From NCBI GenBank assembly GCA_004556155.1, contig SFIM01000006.1, positions 1 to 64,000 on the forward strand: a DNA stretch of 64,000 nucleotides, written 5' to 3'. This document shows, one piece after another, positions 1-10,000 of the stretch. Position 1 is the first letter of the stretch. Each line of letters opens with the position of its first letter. Both the position numbers and the translations under genes were made by a program. The stretch comes from Clostridiales bacterium. Lineage in GTDB: Bacteria > Bacillota > Clostridia > Christensenellales > Aristaeellaceae. The notes under the pieces were generated by a model. The model saw only the letters and a program-made list of their open reading frames with translations. It was not told the DNA's origin and did not search any database.

Positions 1-66
1 ATCAGCGTCGCGGATGAACTGGCTGGTGCTGCCGCCGCCTATATCTACGTGGAAATCGAGTACTGA
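1..66 (+). CDS. C-terminal end of an unidentified protein (partial)
   Basis: An open frame enters from the left edge and stops at TGA after 21 codons. The visible tail is Ala-rich and ends in an alternating hydrophobic/acidic stretch (YIYVEIEY), as in a terminal beta strand. A terminator-like hairpin follows 23 bases later, which supports this being a real gene end. Nothing identifies the family. Confidence 0.5.
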   Translation: MSVADELAGAAAAYIYVEIEY

Positions 67-89
67 TAACCATCGCAATAACAAAGTGT

Positions 90-122
90 CGCCGTGGGGA
101 AACCCACGGCGATATTCTTTTA
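90..122 (+). terminator. Rho-independent terminator after the left-edge gene
   Basis: A perfect 9-bp stem (CGCCGTGGG with CCCACGGCG) closes a GAAA tetraloop and is followed by ATATTCTTTT. It separates the left-edge gene from the propeller-protein promoter. Confidence 0.85.
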
Positions 123-203
123 TGTAGACTGCTCTTTGAAAAAAGCTTTGCTGCCCCAAAGATGTAAAACATGCGCGAATCCCCGCCTTTTGCAGCAATA
201 TGC

Positions 204-232
204 TTGATAAATCGGCCGAAAGCTGGTATAAT
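204..232 (+). promoter_or_regulatory. Sigma-A-type promoter of the propeller-protein gene
   Basis: TTGATA at 204-209 and a perfect TATAAT at 227-232 are separated by 17 bases. The start codon lies 56 bases downstream, behind the Shine-Dalgarno sequence AAGGAG. Confidence 0.8.
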
Positions 233-288
233 AACAAACTGAGATTTTGTCTTTTATGATCTCTGACGATTTATAAGGAGTATGCAGC

Positions 289-3042
289 ATGGCTGATCAT
301 TTTGATTCCAAAACCGGGGCGGATCAGAATACCCCCAACACCCCCGCGCGCCATCGCCGCGTGGACAGGCATAAGCAGCTGTATCAGGATATTCAGCGCG
401 AAAGCGAAAACCAGCCCGCGGCGCAGGATACCGATGCGCAGGCGACCCGGGTGATGCCCGCCCTGCGCGGCGGCGCGCGCCCTGCCCCTTCCACAGGGGA
501 TACCAGCGCCAATAAGCCTGGGCAGGAGCCGGTTTTCCACCGCACGACGGAGTATGCCCAGCCGCAGCCCGGCGCGCGCGTATATGGCGAGGAGAGCGAG
601 GACGCGGCCGATTATCGCGGCAGCGGGCAGTATCAGCCCCGCAACGCGCAGCTGGATTCGCGGCTCTATCCCGAAGGCGACGATTATTATGAGGATGAGG
701 ACGAGGCTCCCCGCGGCCGCCGCTGGCTGGCGGTGATCATCGCCGTGGTGCTGGTGCTGGCGCTGTTCTTTGGCGCAATGTGCCTGCTGCCCAAGCTGGT
801 GGAGCGTCCCAAGGATGATTCCGGCTTTGCCGGCGCGCTGTATAGCCTGCGCGATAATATGAGCGGCGTGCTGCGCCTGGTTGGTGTGGAGGAGGAGCCT
901 GCAGGCATCCATCTGTTCCAGACCGTCAGCAGCGATATTTCCACCGGCACGCAGGTGCAATTCAGCATCACCACCACCAAGGCGGTGCAGAACGTGCGCC
1001 TGATGGACGAGCAGGGCGCGCCCCTGCCCGGCAGCGCGCAGTGCAAGGATGCGCCCACCAATACCACCTGGGTGGTAACGGTGCGCTTTGAAAATGCCTA
1101 TCTTGGCAATGTATATGCCGCTGTGCAGGAAAACGACGCCTGGCGCACCACGGACAGCGCGATCATGATGAACGTGACGCAGCCCGCCACGCCCACGCCC
1201 ACCGTTGTGCCTACCCCGACCCCTGCGCCCACCGAAGCGCCCACTGACGAGCCTGTGGTGCGGGAAACTGTGCAGCCCACCTTCTTCGTGGTGCCTGCCG
1301 TTATGTCGACCGATAAGCCCGTGGTGGTGGCGACGGAAGCGCCCACTGAGGTTCCCACGACCGTGCCGACGGCGGTTCCCACCGAAGCGCCTACCCCCAC
1401 CCCCACCGTGGAGCCGACGGCCACGCCGACCCCCACGCCTACGCCTACCCCCGTTCCCACACCCACTCCCGAGCCGACGGCCACGCCCATGCCCATTCTG
1501 GAAGCGGCCGCGGCGGATAGCGCCGATCCTGCCAAGCTGAGCCTGACGCAGACGGTCTATCGCAATGGCAAAAAGGTGACGGATTATCAGCGCGAAACGG
1601 CCATCAGCATGAACGCGCCGGATAAATATACCTATTATGATGGCGGCGTGTTCACCTTCCGCGGCAATTCCTTCCGCCAGAACGCGGCCTCGGGCACCGT
1701 TGAGGTGGAGGATGAGAAGCTCTCCATCGAGTGGAAGTACCAGATGGGCAGCATCCGCACGGCGGATTATGGCACCTGGTACGGCATCGGCTGGACGGGT
1801 CAGCCGGCCATCATCAAGTGGGCGCAGGAAGCCCGCGAAAACCTGATGAACCTGTACGAGAACAAGCGCACCGTCAAGGCGCTGAAAGAGGTTATCTTTG
1901 CTGGCCTGGATGGCAAGATCCATTTTGTCGATCTCAACGACGGCCAGGCCACGCGCGACCCCATCAATGTGGGCTATCCGCTCAAGTCCAGCGTGTCGGT
2001 CAACCCCTATGGCTATCCCATGCTGGGCGTGGGCCAGGCCATTTCCAAGCTGGCCAACAAGCGCGGCGATTACGGCTACTATCTGTTCAACCTGCTGGAT
2101 GGCTCCGAGCTGATGTTCATGAGCGGCAAGACCTCCAAGCAGCAGGATGCTTACTGCGCCAACGGCGCGTTTGACGGCACGGCGCTGTTTGATATGAACA
2201 GCGATACCATGATCGTGTCGGGCGAAAACGGCCTGATCTATACCATTGCGCTGAATACCAACTTTGACTACAAGTCCGAAAAGCCCTCGCTGACCATCAA
2301 CAAGGATGTTGTGTTCCTCAAGACCAAGGCCAAGTCCGAGGATGCGGGCATGACCGGCGCGGAAACCAGCGTGGCCATGTACAATAACTACATCTATACG
2401 GCCGATACGCAGGGCATCCTGCAGTGCATCGACAGCAACACCATGAAGGCTGTTTGGGCCAAGGATGTGGGCGATAATACCGATGCGGCCATCGCGCTGG
2501 ACTTTGACGAAAACGGCGATCTGGCTCTGTATACCGGCAACACGGCCTATAAGCGCCTGGGCAGCAAGAAGCCTGTGACCATCCGTCGCCTCAACGCCCT
2601 GACCGGCGAGGTGATTTGGAGCTATGAAATCTCCTGCGTGTACAATAAGGATCAGCTGTCCGGCTGCAAGGCCAGCCCCGTTGTGGGTCAGAACGGCATC
2701 TCCGGCCTGGTGATCTTTACCGTGAACATGACCGGCAGCGCCAATAAATCCACCGTGATCGCCCTGAACAAAATGGACGGCACCGTGGAGTGGGAGTATG
2801 AGCTGAACGCCGCGGCCATTTCCTCCCCTGTGGCCGTGTATAACGAGGCCGGCGACGCGTGGATCATCCAGGGTGATCAGTCCGGCAACCTGTACCTGCT
2901 GGATGGCAGCACGGGCAAGGTGTGCAATGTGCTGTCCCTGGGCGGCGAAATCCAGGGCTCGCCCGCCGTGTACAAGGATATGCTGGTCATCGGCACCTGC
3001 TCCAAGGATAACGCCTATATGTACGGCGTGCGCATTCAATAA
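289..3042 (+). CDS. Membrane-anchored PQQ-like beta-propeller protein with Pro/Thr-rich stalk
   Basis: A 917-residue protein. Residues 1-145 are hydrophilic and charged (probably cytoplasmic), and about 146-170 form one membrane helix (WLAVIIAVVLVLALFFGAM). A small domain at about 185-300 follows, then a TPTP-rich stalk at about 301-401. From about 430 to the end there are repeated blade-like segments (for example DGSTGKVCNVLSL and ALNKMDGTVEWEYE), typical of PQQ/quinoprotein-like propellers. The topology suggests a sensor or scaffold displayed outside the cell. No enzymatic residues or quinone dehydrogenase signature were recognised, so the function is unknown. It has its own promoter and is transcribed alone or with glpK. 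Confidence 0.8.
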   Translation: MADHFDSKTGADQNTPNTPARHRRVDRHKQLYQDIQRESENQPAAQDTDAQATRVMPALRGGARPAPSTGDTSANKPGQEPVFHRTTEYAQPQPGARVYGEESEDAADYRGSGQYQPRNAQLDSRLYPEGDDYYEDEDEAPRGRRWLAVIIAVVLVLALFFGAMCLLPKLVERPKDDSGFAGALYSLRDNMSGVLRLVGVEEEPAGIHLFQTVSSDISTGTQVQFSITTTKAVQNVRLMDEQGAPLPGSAQCKDAPTNTTWVVTVRFENAYLGNVYAAVQENDAWRTTDSAIMMNVTQPATPTPTVVPTPTPAPTEAPTDEPVVRETVQPTFFVVPAVMSTDKPVVVATEAPTEVPTTVPTAVPTEAPTPTPTVEPTATPTPTPTPTPVPTPTPEPTATPMPILEAAAADSADPAKLSLTQTVYRNGKKVTDYQRETAISMNAPDKYTYYDGGVFTFRGNSFRQNAASGTVEVEDEKLSIEWKYQMGSIRTADYGTWYGIGWTGQPAIIKWAQEARENLMNLYENKRTVKALKEVIFAGLDGKIHFVDLNDGQATRDPINVGYPLKSSVSVNPYGYPMLGVGQAISKLANKRGDYGYYLFNLLDGSELMFMSGKTSKQQDAYCANGAFDGTALFDMNSDTMIVSGENGLIYTIALNTNFDYKSEKPSLTINKDVVFLKTKAKSEDAGMTGAETSVAMYNNYIYTADTQGILQCIDSNTMKAVWAKDVGDNTDAAIALDFDENGDLALYTGNTAYKRLGSKKPVTIRRLNALTGEVIWSYEISCVYNKDQLSGCKASPVVGQNGISGLVIFTVNMTGSANKSTVIALNKMDGTVEWEYELNAAAISSPVAVYNEAGDAWIIQGDQSGNLYLLDGSTGKVCNVLSLGGEIQGSPAVYKDMLVIGTCSKDNAYMYGVRIQ

Positions 3043-3053
3043 TCGTTATTAAA

Positions 3054-3092
3054 AAAGGGGAAGAGAAGCCAAGCACCTCTCTTCCCTTTCGT
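3054..3092 (+). terminator. Hairpin between the propeller gene and glpK
   Basis: AAGGGGAAGAGA pairs with TCTCTTCCCTTT over about 12 bp, with a short TTTCGTT tail. The weak U-tract suggests partial termination or processing. No clear promoter follows before glpK, so read-through may feed it. Confidence 0.55.
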
Positions 3093-3109
3093 TAAAAGGA
3101 GATATTCAT

Positions 3110-4606
3110 ATGAACAAACGCTATCTGGTGGCGCTGGATCAGGGCACCACGTCCTCCCGCGCGGTGGTGTTTACCATCGAGGGGCGCATGATTGGCTCTG
3201 CCGCGCAGGAGTTCCCGCAGCACTATCCCAATCCTGGCTGGGTGGAGCATGATCCAGGCGATATCCTGTCCACGCAGATTGAATCGCTGCGTGCCGCGGT
3301 ACGCAATACCGGCATCGACCCGGCTGAAATTGCGGCCATCGGCATTACCAATCAGCGCGAAACTACCGTGCTGTGGGATCGAAAAACCGGCGCGTGGCTG
3401 CATAACGCCATTGTGTGGCAGTGCCGCCGCACGGCGCCCTATGTGGAAAAGCTGGTCAGGGACGGCCATGCCGAAATGATCCGCGAAAAGACCGGCCTGG
3501 TGCCTGACGCCTATTTCGCGGGAACCAAGCTGCAATGGCTGCTGGACGCGCTGAATGTGCGCGATCGCGCGCGCCGGGGCGAGCTGTGCTTTGGCACCAT
3601 CGATAGCTTCCTGGCCTGGCATCTGGTGCAGGGGCATCCGCATGTGACGGACGCCACCAACGCAGGCCGCACGATGCTGTTTAACCTGCATACCCAGCAG
3701 TGGGACGACGAGCTGCTGCAAATCATGGATATCCCGCGCGAGCTGCTGCCGCAGGTGGTGGATTCCTCACAGGTGATCGGCATGCTGGATGAGGATATCC
3801 TGGGCGTGCCGGTGCCCGTGGCCGCCATGGCGGGCGATCAGCATGCGGCGCTGTTCGGCCAGGCGTGCTTTGAGCGTGGCATGGCCAAGAACACCTATGG
3901 CACGGGCTGCTTCATGCTGATGAACGCGGGCAGCGAGTTCAAGCTGTCTGAAAACGGCCTGCTGACCACCATGGCCTGGCGGCTGAACGGCAAGCCCACC
4001 TATGCGCTGGAAGGCAGCGTGTTCATGGGCGGCGCGACCATCCAGTGGCTGCGCGACGAAATGAAATTTGTGGAAAAGGCCAGCCAGAGCGAAGCGCTGG
4101 CCACCTCCATCACCGATAACGAGGGCGTTTACCTGGTGCCTGCCTTCACGGGGCTGGGCGCGCCGCACTGGAGCATGTATGCCCGCGGCACGCTGTTTGG
4201 CATGACGCGCGGCACGGGGCATGCGCAGATTGTGCGCGCGGGGCTGGAGAGCATTGCCTATCAGAGCAACGACCTGTTCCAGGCCATGGCGCGCGATCTG
4301 GGCGAAACGCCGGCGGTGCTGCGTGTGGACGGCGGCGCGACGGCCAACAATTTCCTGATGCAGTTCCAGGCGGATATCAGCGGCGTGGCCATTCAGCGCC
4401 CCGCGGTGCTGGAAACCACTGCGCTGGGTGCGGCGCTGCTGGCGGGTCTGGCGGTGGGCGTGTATGATAACCTGGCGGAGACGGCGCACGGCTGGCATGT
4501 GGAAAGCAAGTTTGTGCCCTCGATGGATCCTGCACAGCGGCAGCAGCTGCTGCATGGCTGGAAGCGCGCGGTGGACGCGGTGCTGTACTGGGCGCGGGAG
4601 GACTGA
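3110..4606 (+). CDS. glpK: Glycerol kinase
   Basis: This 498-residue FGGY kinase phosphorylates glycerol with ATP to glycerol-3-phosphate in the cytoplasm. The N-terminal phosphate-binding loop reads DQGTTSSRAV at about residues 9-18. The family segments ITNQRETTVLWD, GDQHAALFGQ, KNTYGTGCFML and DGGATANNFLMQ are all present, and the length is normal for GlpK. The start follows AAAAGGAGATATTC. No facilitator or G3P dehydrogenase adjoins it. The convergent glycerophosphodiesterase across the terminator also yields G3P, so the two may cooperate in lipid-derived glycerol use. Confidence 0.95.
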   Translation: MNKRYLVALDQGTTSSRAVVFTIEGRMIGSAAQEFPQHYPNPGWVEHDPGDILSTQIESLRAAVRNTGIDPAEIAAIGITNQRETTVLWDRKTGAWLHNAIVWQCRRTAPYVEKLVRDGHAEMIREKTGLVPDAYFAGTKLQWLLDALNVRDRARRGELCFGTIDSFLAWHLVQGHPHVTDATNAGRTMLFNLHTQQWDDELLQIMDIPRELLPQVVDSSQVIGMLDEDILGVPVPVAAMAGDQHAALFGQACFERGMAKNTYGTGCFMLMNAGSEFKLSENGLLTTMAWRLNGKPTYALEGSVFMGGATIQWLRDEMKFVEKASQSEALATSITDNEGVYLVPAFTGLGAPHWSMYARGTLFGMTRGTGHAQIVRAGLESIAYQSNDLFQAMARDLGETPAVLRVDGGATANNFLMQFQADISGVAIQRPAVLETTALGAALLAGLAVGVYDNLAETAHGWHVESKFVPSMDPAQRQQLLHGWKRAVDAVLYWARED

Positions 4607-4641
4607 GTATTCCGATAAAAGCCGGCTAAAATGAACTGAAT

Positions 4642-4680
4642 AAAAAACCTGGGCGGAAGCAGTTCCGCTCAGGTTTTTTC
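4642..4680. terminator. Bidirectional terminator between glpK and the phosphodiesterase gene
   Basis: The stem AAAACCTGGGCGGAA with TTCCGCTCAGGTTTTTT has an A-run on one side and a T-run on the other, so it can stop both convergent genes. Confidence 0.85.
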
Positions 4681-4695
4681 TATTTGCTTTACCGG

Positions 4696-5493
4696 TTATA
4701 TATCGCGCACGCCCAGCTCGCGCAGCAGGCGGGCAGCGGTTTCAGGATCGTTGCTGGTAAACATGCGGCAGCCCAGGTGCACGCTCTTTTCGTAGTTTTC
4801 CAGGGTATCCTTGATGCACACGCAGGGCTGGATGCCCAGCGCCTTGCAGGCGGCGTAGTGCGACTCAGAGGGGATGGTATGATCGTCGGTATACAGGCAG
4901 GCCCAATCCCAATAATCCTGCGGGGCGCGGGTGGCCTTGCCATGCATGCGGCTGGTGGGGGCTACGCCCTGGCCGTGGATGGGCATTTCGCCGCAGCTTT
5001 CAGCGGCCACATATTCCAGCACTTCGGAGGAAAAGCTGTTGAGCATGCTGCGATCGGTCAGGTCATAATCCGCAATGGCGCGCAGCAGCCCATCCGCGCT
5101 GCGCAGGGCGAAATCCTGCCCGCACACCTCGGGATAGTCCTTGAGCTCCCAGTTGACCCACAGGCCGGGCGTGGCCTGCACAAAGGCCATAAACTCTTCC
5201 AGCGAGGGGATGGTGGTGCCGGCAAACTGCGGGCCGTACCAACTGCCCGCGTCCAGCGCTTGCAGCTCCTTCCAGGTCATCTGGTGGGTCATGCCGTGGC
5301 CGTTGGTGGTGCGATCCACCAGATCGTCGTGCATAATAAACATCACCCCGTCGCTGGACATGTGGATATCGGTCTCGATCATATCCACGCCCAGGCGGAT
5401 GGCGCGCTCGAAGGCGTGCATGGTGTTTTCAGGTGCGTGCGCCTGATCGCCGCGGTGCGCGGCCAGCACAATATGCTCCGACAGCTTATTCAT
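4696..5493 (-). CDS. Glycerophosphodiester phosphodiesterase
   Basis: This 265-residue protein of the GDPD family hydrolyses glycerophosphodiesters to glycerol-3-phosphate and an alcohol. The catalytic signature is complete near the N-terminus: AAHRG, then APENT, then ETDIHMSSDG and MHDD. There is no signal peptide, so it is probably cytoplasmic. It starts 21 bases after the VTC gene stop and is probably cotranscribed with DUF4956 and VTC. This couples a phosphodiesterase to a polyphosphate-type polymerase. Confidence 0.92.
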   Translation of the reverse strand: MNKLSEHIVLAAHRGDQAHAPENTMHAFERAIRLGVDMIETDIHMSSDGVMFIMHDDLVDRTTNGHGMTHQMTWKELQALDAGSWYGPQFAGTTIPSLEEFMAFVQATPGLWVNWELKDYPEVCGQDFALRSADGLLRAIADYDLTDRSMLNSFSSEVLEYVAAESCGEMPIHGQGVAPTSRMHGKATRAPQDYWDWACLYTDDHTIPSESHYAACKALGIQPCVCIKDTLENYEKSVHLGCRMFTSNDPETAARLLRELGVRDI

Positions 5494-5514
5494 AACAACA
5501 GGCTTCCTTTCGGC

Positions 5515-6219
5515 TTAAAAATCCTTAAACTCGAAGCGGCGGCAGTACACGTATTTGCTGATGGCCGAGCGGCACGCGCCGTCGCGCAGCGCGTAGGTGA
5601 GCAGGCTTGCGATGTAGGGGGGCAGCACCTGGTTGTACTTGACCTCCAGGATGATCTCGTCATGATCGAAGGGCGGCACTGTGGGCAGGTAGGGATTGAA
5701 CATATCCACGCTGTTCAGCCCCGAGCGCAGCTGCATATCGAAGGTGATGCGCACCTCCTCCGCCGGGTGCAGATAGGCCTCGCGCAGGTAGTCCACGATG
5801 ACCACGGGGTGCAGAAGGTTGGTGCGCATCTCGCGGAATGTGTCGCTGACCAGCCCCGAGGCCGTGCTTTCCAGCCCCGTAGGATCGGCCGAAATCAGCT
5901 GCTCGGCCAGGTCGCGGGTGATGCGCACAGAGCGCTTGGAGATCAAATCGCGGAACTTGCTTTTGCATTCCAGGCGGATCATCTGATCGCTGAAATTGTA
6001 AATGCGGATGCGGTATTTATCGCGGTTCGCGGTACCGTTGATCTTGTCGTACAGAGCCGAATCGTACGCGGTATCAAAGTACAGCGAACGAATATGATAC
6101 TGATTGTTTTCATCGCCGTTGGGATCGGGGTTGAGCGTGGCTTTCAGCGTGCGCGACAGCACCTGATACTGCAAAGGCGATATGAAAAACTTCAGCTCAT
6201 GTCGAAGCGGCACAGCCAT
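5515..6219 (-). CDS. VTC-domain polyphosphate polymerase-like protein
   Basis: This 234-residue single-domain protein has the VTC/triphosphate-tunnel fold. Charged tunnel motifs appear in order: LRHELKFFI near the N-terminus, YHIRSLYFDT, DKYRIRIYN, RLECKSK, EVRITFD and IILEVKYN. In yeast Vtc4 this domain polymerises the ATP gamma-phosphate into polyphosphate. That activity is likely here but unproven. No SPX domain or membrane segment is present. The DUF4956 membrane protein encoded 2 bases upstream is the probable membrane partner. Confidence 0.88.
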   Translation of the reverse strand: MAVPLRHELKFFISPLQYQVLSRTLKATLNPDPNGDENNQYHIRSLYFDTAYDSALYDKINGTANRDKYRIRIYNFSDQMIRLECKSKFRDLISKRSVRITRDLAEQLISADPTGLESTASGLVSDTFREMRTNLLHPVVIVDYLREAYLHPAEEVRITFDMQLRSGLNSVDMFNPYLPTVPPFDHDEIILEVKYNQVLPPYIASLLTYALRDGACRSAISKYVYCRRFEFKDF

Positions 6220-6221
6220 GA

Positions 6222-6926
6222 TCAGGCACCCGTTTCATTCTGGCAGGCTACCAGGGTGGCGTCATGCACGCCCTTGATATCCAGCATATGGCCCACGATG
6301 TCGGAGCGGTTGCCCAGGCGGATTTCCACCGTCATTTCCGCGCCGCCGCGGGTGACGGTCTTGGAGCGCATGCGGCGGAAATGCGTGCCGCGGCGCAGCT
6401 CGGCCTCAATGTCGGGCTCCGCGCCCTCATCATAGTGGATTACCAGCAGGTAGGCGTTGGGGTGGCGGAAATGCACATAGCTCAGGAAGATGAGGATCAC
6501 GCCGATGCCCACCGCCACCACCAGCGCGATGGCGTACTGTTTGGCGCCCAGCAGGATGCCCATGGTGATGGCCCAGAACATATAGCAGGTATCCAGCGGC
6601 TCCTTCACAGCCGTGCGGAAGCGCACGATGGACAGCGCGCCCACCATGCCCATGGACAAGGCCACGTTGCTGCCGATGGCCATGACCACCGGAGCCGTTA
6701 CCAGGGTAAGCATAATCAGCACCATGGAAAACTGCGGGCTGTAGAGCACGCCGCGGTAGGTGATCTTATACACCAGCGAGATCAGCACGCCCGTAATCAG
6801 CGCGAACGCCAGGGTGAGCAGCACCGTGGCGGGCGTGAAGGAGGAAAACTGCGCCGTCCAGAAATCGGTGGCGTTGGCGACGTCCGATTTGGACATGGCC
6901 GTCATCAGTACCGGGATAAAGTTCAT
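6222..6926 (-). CDS. DUF4956 integral membrane protein
   Basis: A 234-residue protein with about four membrane helices in its first half and a soluble C-terminal region. The family hallmark GALSIVRFRTAVKEP follows the third helix. The start follows AGGAGGTATTCC. It sits directly before the VTC gene with a 2-base gap, an arrangement I recall as common in Clostridia and other bacteria. Its function is not established. Passing or anchoring the VTC product at the membrane is an inference from this linkage. Confidence 0.85.
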   Translation of the reverse strand: MNFIPVLMTAMSKSDVANATDFWTAQFSSFTPATVLLTLAFALITGVLISLVYKITYRGVLYSPQFSMVLIMLTLVTAPVVMAIGSNVALSMGMVGALSIVRFRTAVKEPLDTCYMFWAITMGILLGAKQYAIALVVAVGIGVILIFLSYVHFRHPNAYLLVIHYDEGAEPDIEAELRRGTHFRRMRSKTVTRGGAEMTVEIRLGNRSDIVGHMLDIKGVHDATLVACQNETGA

Positions 6927-6965
6927 TGGAATACCTCCTCATGTGTGATTGCACACAGCTTTTTC

Positions 6966-6994
6966 ATTATACAATCGCGGAGAAAATCGCGCAA
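6966..6994 (-). promoter_or_regulatory. Promoter of the DUF4956-VTC-GDPD operon
   Basis: On the minus strand, TTGCGC and a perfect TATAAT are 17 bases apart, about 40 bases before the DUF4956 start. The operon can therefore be transcribed independently of the upstream CotH gene. Confidence 0.65.
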
Positions 6995-7016
6995 GGGGAT
7001 TTGTTCGCCGCGCTAT

Positions 7017-10000
7017 TTATTCGCCGTACAGTGCCTTCCAGTTGCTGCCGTACAGATAGGTCATGGCCGCTTCCTTGTCCTTTTCCCTATCCCAGGTCAC
7101 CCCCTTGGGGATCAGCGGGATGGGGCCGAAATATTGCTCCATCTGCGCGTCGGTCAGCTTGAAATACTCCGCTACCTGCCGCCAGCAGTAGGCCGGGCGC
7201 TTGCGGGCTACGTTGCGCAGGCGCTCCACACGGCTTTCCCAGTAGCGCAGGCAGCCGTCCTTGGTTTGCGGCTGGTCAAAGGAGATGGACTTGAGATTCT
7301 GTTCGGCCCAGCGGTCGTAGTGCATGGCCATTTCAGGTTTGATAATCTGATAGCACTCGTCGATCTGCGCCAGTATCCGCTCGGTGGTGAAGAAGCGGAA
7401 GGCCTCGCCAAAGCGGGTGAGGAAGCGATCCTTCATATCCGCGTTTTCAAGGAGCTTAAGGATCAGCACGTTGCTGATATCGTTGTTTGCGCCATGGTAG
7501 CCGCTGGGATTCAGATAGTTGCCCACGCCGTTGCTGTTGGAGAAGTACAGGCCGTAGTCCATATCGTACATGATCCATTTCCACTTGCCGCCCGGCACCT
7601 TGTAGAAGCGGATATTGCCCGTATCGGTGTTGGCGAAGAGGCATTCCAGAATTACATAGTCAAAGTAGTTATCTACGTCTATATTATCCAGAATATATTG
7701 CAAGTCTTCCGGATTCTTGCCGGGAGAAAGGGTTTTTACCTTGGTGATAAGAGCTTTCCATTCGGCGTTGGTGCCGTTGTTGATCTGGCTGGACTTGGTA
7801 CCGTTGCTTTCCAGCACATCGATGGACTTGGCCTGATCCATGCTCAGCCCTTCGTGCTGGGCGACAAAGTATTCGCTCACGCGTTCGCGCAGGTTGTAGT
7901 GGCCCCAGTATTGACCGTTGATGTATACGATCACCGGCCGCCATGCCTGATGGATGACCGTGGTGTCCCACTGATCGACCAGGCGGCTCTGCACGCCGTC
8001 CACCATGCGCGTTCCTACGCAGTCGTTGCCGCTGTTGCGCAGCACGAAGGCGCGGTACTGGTCATAATCCCGATCCGGGAACAGATGGCCGTTGATGTAC
8101 TTGCTGCCATAGCGCGCCTTGGCCATCACCTTGAGGGATTTCTGCGGCATATCCAGGCTGAACTGGCCGATCAGGCCGAATTCCACGCCCTGGCTGAATA
8201 CGGTTTCACCCGTATCCACCTCAAACATCTCGGCATAGGCGCTGACGCGCACCTTGTTTTCCTTCTGAATGCGGTATAGCGGGGTGGGGTTTTTGAAGGT
8301 AATTGCCTTATAGCTCTTCAGGTCGATACCCTCGCCTGCGGCGAAGATGCCCGTCTGCTCGTTCCACAGCCCGTCCGGATCGGTAATCAGGCACACGACA
8401 GGCAGGGTGTAATAGGTCTTGAGCACGTAGGTGGCCGATACGGTTTCGGAGGGCTGCAGGCCCGTTTCAAAGGCGCGCGCGCGCACGGCGGTGGTGGTGT
8501 TCAGGGTGAAGGGGCCGGTATACACCGTGCCGTTGCTGAGGGTGGGGATGGAGCCGTCCAGCGTGTAGCGCACGGTGGTGCCCGCGGGCACGGTGATGGA
8601 AACGGTTACGTTTTCGGCATACAGCCCGCCGGGCAGCTCCAGCGCGGGGGTCTCGGAGAAGCCCAGGAAGCCTGTGCCATTGGCGCTGCCGGGCGTGGGA
8701 GCGTCATAATAAAAAAAGCCGCCCGTTCCCAGGGTGCGCCCATAGCTGTAATCGGTGGGAACAAGGGGCAGATACAGCTTATCCAGCACATAGCCGCTGG
8801 AATCGGAAAGGGTGACGATCTCCCCGCCCGTGCGCTTGAGCTTGTAGGAGGTATGCAGCGCGCCGCTGGCGGAAACGGTGTTTTTGCCGTCGAGCATAAT
8901 CACCTTATACTCGCCCGGCCAGATGACCGTGCCCTGCGGAAATTGCCACTTGCGGGGCCAGTTGATGTTATCCGACAGGCCCCAGCCGCTCAGATCCACC
9001 GCGTCGGTGCCGGCGTTGTAAATTTCCACCCAGTCCTTCTTGGCCTCGCCCGCGATGGCCTGGATGTTATCATTGGAGGACATTACCTCGCTGATATACA
9101 CCTTGGAAGCGTTGAGCGCGCGCAGATATTCATCCGCGCGCGCGATGCCATTGGCGTTATTGGGTTCGCCCGGCGTGGCCAGGGTGTACACCTTCCAGGT
9201 GCCGGTGGCGTCGTCGCGGCCATAGCTGCAATCCACAGCCAGGTTATCATATTGTACGCGGTCAACCAGCTGCCCCAGAGCGTTGGACAGCGTGATCGTT
9301 TCGCCCTCGGCGGACAGACCGAAGTTGGTGTGCGGATAGCCCGTCTCGCGGCCGTCGCGATTCTTGCTCGAGCAGAACACGATGTAGTATTGGCCGGGAT
9401 CGATGTAGGCGTTTTCAGGGAAGAACCACTTGAGCGGCTTGTTTTCATTGTCGCTCAGGGCGTAATTGCTTAGATAGATTCGCTCGGAGCCGGCGTTGTA
9501 CAGCTCCACCCAGTCGGACAGGTCGCCGTCCTCATCGCGCAGACCGCTGCGCGGGGCGGCCATGATTTCGTTGATGCGCAGGGTATCGGCCTGGATGGTG
9601 TATTGCGCCAGGTACTGCACATGGCCTTCCTCGGTGTTGGGATAGCCGGGGCTGAACTGATCGGTGATCTCGAAGCTGCCGTCCTCCATGCGGGCGTAGG
9701 ATTCATTGGCGTTGAGGGTAGGCACCTCCACGCTTTCGATGGCCAGACCGGAGGGATTGAACATGTACACATGCGTGCCCAGCGAGGACAGCTTGAACTT
9801 GGCGTGATAGGCCTTGCCCAGCTCGTTCTGATTATAATCGTTGCAGTAGACGATCACGCTTTCGCCGGGTTGCAGGAGCTGCGCCGGGAAAATGAACTTG
9901 GCCTTGTCGGGGCGGTTGGACAGGGTGATGTTTTCCAGGCTGATGGGCTCAGCGGTGGTGTTGGTGATTTCAATCCAGTCGCAGAAGGAGCCGTTTTCAT

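Noticed and set aside
1190..1500. Repeated C-rich tract resembling a tandem repeat or CRISPR-like array
   Set aside because: The repeats are Pro/Thr codons in frame with no spacers or constant repeat unit.
271..3039. Long minus-strand open frame opposite the propeller gene
   Set aside because: It is a shadow of a real gene in GC-rich DNA. It has His/Gly/Ala-rich low complexity, no ribosome site and no family motif.
4684..6435. 583-residue plus-strand frame opposite the GDPD and VTC genes
   Set aside because: Both minus-strand genes have complete catalytic motifs; this frame has none.
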